Shown piece by piece: positions 63,467 through 64,000 of a stretch of 64,000 bases of DNA; the first letter of the stretch is position 1, and every line of letters starts with the position of its first letter. The stretch spans positions 152,103-216,102 of the forward strand of contig NZ_JAILWM010000004.1 of assembly GCF_025698945.1 (NCBI RefSeq), given 5' to 3'. The notes under the pieces are model-generated. The model had not been told where the DNA came from. It saw nothing but the letters and a program-made list of their open reading frames with translations, and ran no database searches. The DNA comes from Nitrosopumilus sp. (GTDB lineage Archaea; Thermoproteota; Nitrososphaeria; Nitrososphaerales; Nitrosopumilaceae). The position numbers and the translations under genes are program-made.

Positions 63467-63563
63467 TTGAATTAACTCATTTGTTGCTAATTATAATCTT
63501 ATTTTTGTGCCTATTTCTATGTAAGTTCGCTTATTTAGTAGGAATTAATCATTATTTTTTATA

Positions 63564-64000
63564 ATGGACAAATGGGCTGACTATCTAATTTCTCAAGTTA
63601 GTTATGACTCAAATCATTTGATCAGTATAGCCATTCGTCATCAGGATTCTGAAAAGGGAATAACAATTGGAAAACCAATTGATCGTTTAACAATAGCTTC
63701 TGATATCAAAAACGGCTTTACATATATCACAATTTACAGTGGAAATAATTCCTGGAAAAAAGGAAATAAAATCCAAACTTTTTCAATAAATGGAAATCCC
63801 TATTTGAGAATAGATGGAAATAAAGTGAATTTTGATAATCTTGGTGATTTACCTGAGGCACCAATTGAAATTCAAAAACAACTTCAAGAATTAGAATCAC
63901 TTTCTGTAGAGACACCAGAACCAGCAACTCCTTCAAAACCTACTCCCAGTCCTAGAGGTTCACTGCCAAAACAATCAGATGATGAGCTTCCACAAGAATT
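63564..64000 (+). CDS. Partial protein with DUF3892-like start and Pro-rich tail, cut by window edge
   Basis: The ORF begins with the ATG at 63564 and is still open at base 64000 (145 codons visible). The first 90 residues are beta-rich (ISIAIRHQDSEKGITIGKP, FTYITIYSGNNSWKKGNKI) and resemble DUF3892-type domains; the rest is a Thr/Pro/Ser-rich linker (TPEPATPSKPTPSP), probably before another domain to the right. Function unknown. Confidence 0.6.
   Translation, partial: MDKWADYLISQVSYDSNHLISIAIRHQDSEKGITIGKPIDRLTIASDIKNGFTYITIYSGNNSWKKGNKIQTFSINGNPYLRIDGNKVNFDNLGDLPEAPIEIQKQLQELESLSVETPEPATPSKPTPSPRGSLPKQSDDELPQE

Noticed and set aside
1..64000. CRISPR array, insertion sequence, prophage or rRNA
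   Set aside because: No regularly spaced direct repeats, transposase, integrase, capsid or rRNA-like segment was found; the window looks like core chromosome with a surface-protein island.

Overview
The window is a gene-dense, AT-rich stretch from an ammonia-oxidising thaumarchaeon (Nitrososphaeria), most like Nitrosopumilus or a close relative. Archaeal markers include an A-type ATP synthase, TFE, S19e followed by PDCD5, RNase P protein Rpp21, Nep1, Trm56, archaeal NAC and GTP cyclohydrolase III. Thaumarchaeal traits include PEFG-CTERM surface proteins, many copper-type exported proteins, thiolase/DUF35 and other HP/HB-cycle candidates, class II ribonucleotide reductase, and many TTG/GTG starts with TATA boxes about 26-29 nt upstream (leaderless transcription). 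I see no insertion sequence, prophage, CRISPR array or rRNA. One tRNA, tRNA-Gly(TCC), is present.

Layout. 0-7.5 kb: A-type ATP synthase genes (I divergent from E-A-B-D, an unannotated 43-aa ORF, then the c-ring gene K with its own promoter). 7.5-9.7 kb: divergent pyrI/pyrB and a LON-domain protein. 9.7-25.7 kb: a large exported and metal-related block. It holds three paralogous surface proteins with alternative C-termini, a NikR-like regulator divergent from znuACB, a CopC-CopD-beta-propeller fusion, a cupredoxin with PEFG-CTERM, a CFI-box protein, a membrane protein with a two-domain winged-helix regulator, and a CHRD protein. Five of these proteins would begin with His after signal-peptide cleavage. 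25.7-30.4 kb: rhomboid protease, tautomerase, an intergenic region with strong RNA hairpins, nitrilase, thiolase plus DUF35. 30.4-35.5 kb: an NrdD-derived protein fused to a winged helix and lacking catalytic residues, next to class II NrdJ. 35.5-38.3 kb: a glycosidase-like protein, Nep1, tRNA-Gly, Rpp21 and a twin Lrp ligand-domain protein.

38.4-41 kb is the most unusual part. Five copies of a 13-bp inverted repeat, TTAACATTGTTAA, each lie 36-38 nt upstream of the start codon of a small gene, with a TATA-like element between. The genes encode a C2H2 finger, a 34-aa ORF plus a Cys-rich CKGIC protein, a 27-aa ORF, a DUF1059 protein and a membrane-anchored cupredoxin fold without its Cys ligand. 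A small winged-helix regulator sits beside the first box. This looks like a compact local regulon and is the best candidate for an undescribed system.

41-64 kb is mainly housekeeping: S19e/PDCD5; an MDR-family reductase and a CitE-like lyase; a response regulator; a six-gene riboflavin operon containing an unexplained amidohydrolase; hemerythrin; aldehyde dehydrogenase; TFE-Trm56-HflX-PhoU; PUA/NAC; a possible ATPase stalk coiled coil; a RuvC-like protein; a UbiD-family decarboxylase probably in the archaeal mevalonate route; a thioesterase; a phasin-like repeat protein; and several unrecognised genes up to the right edge. All functions are read from sequence motifs alone; no database search was run.
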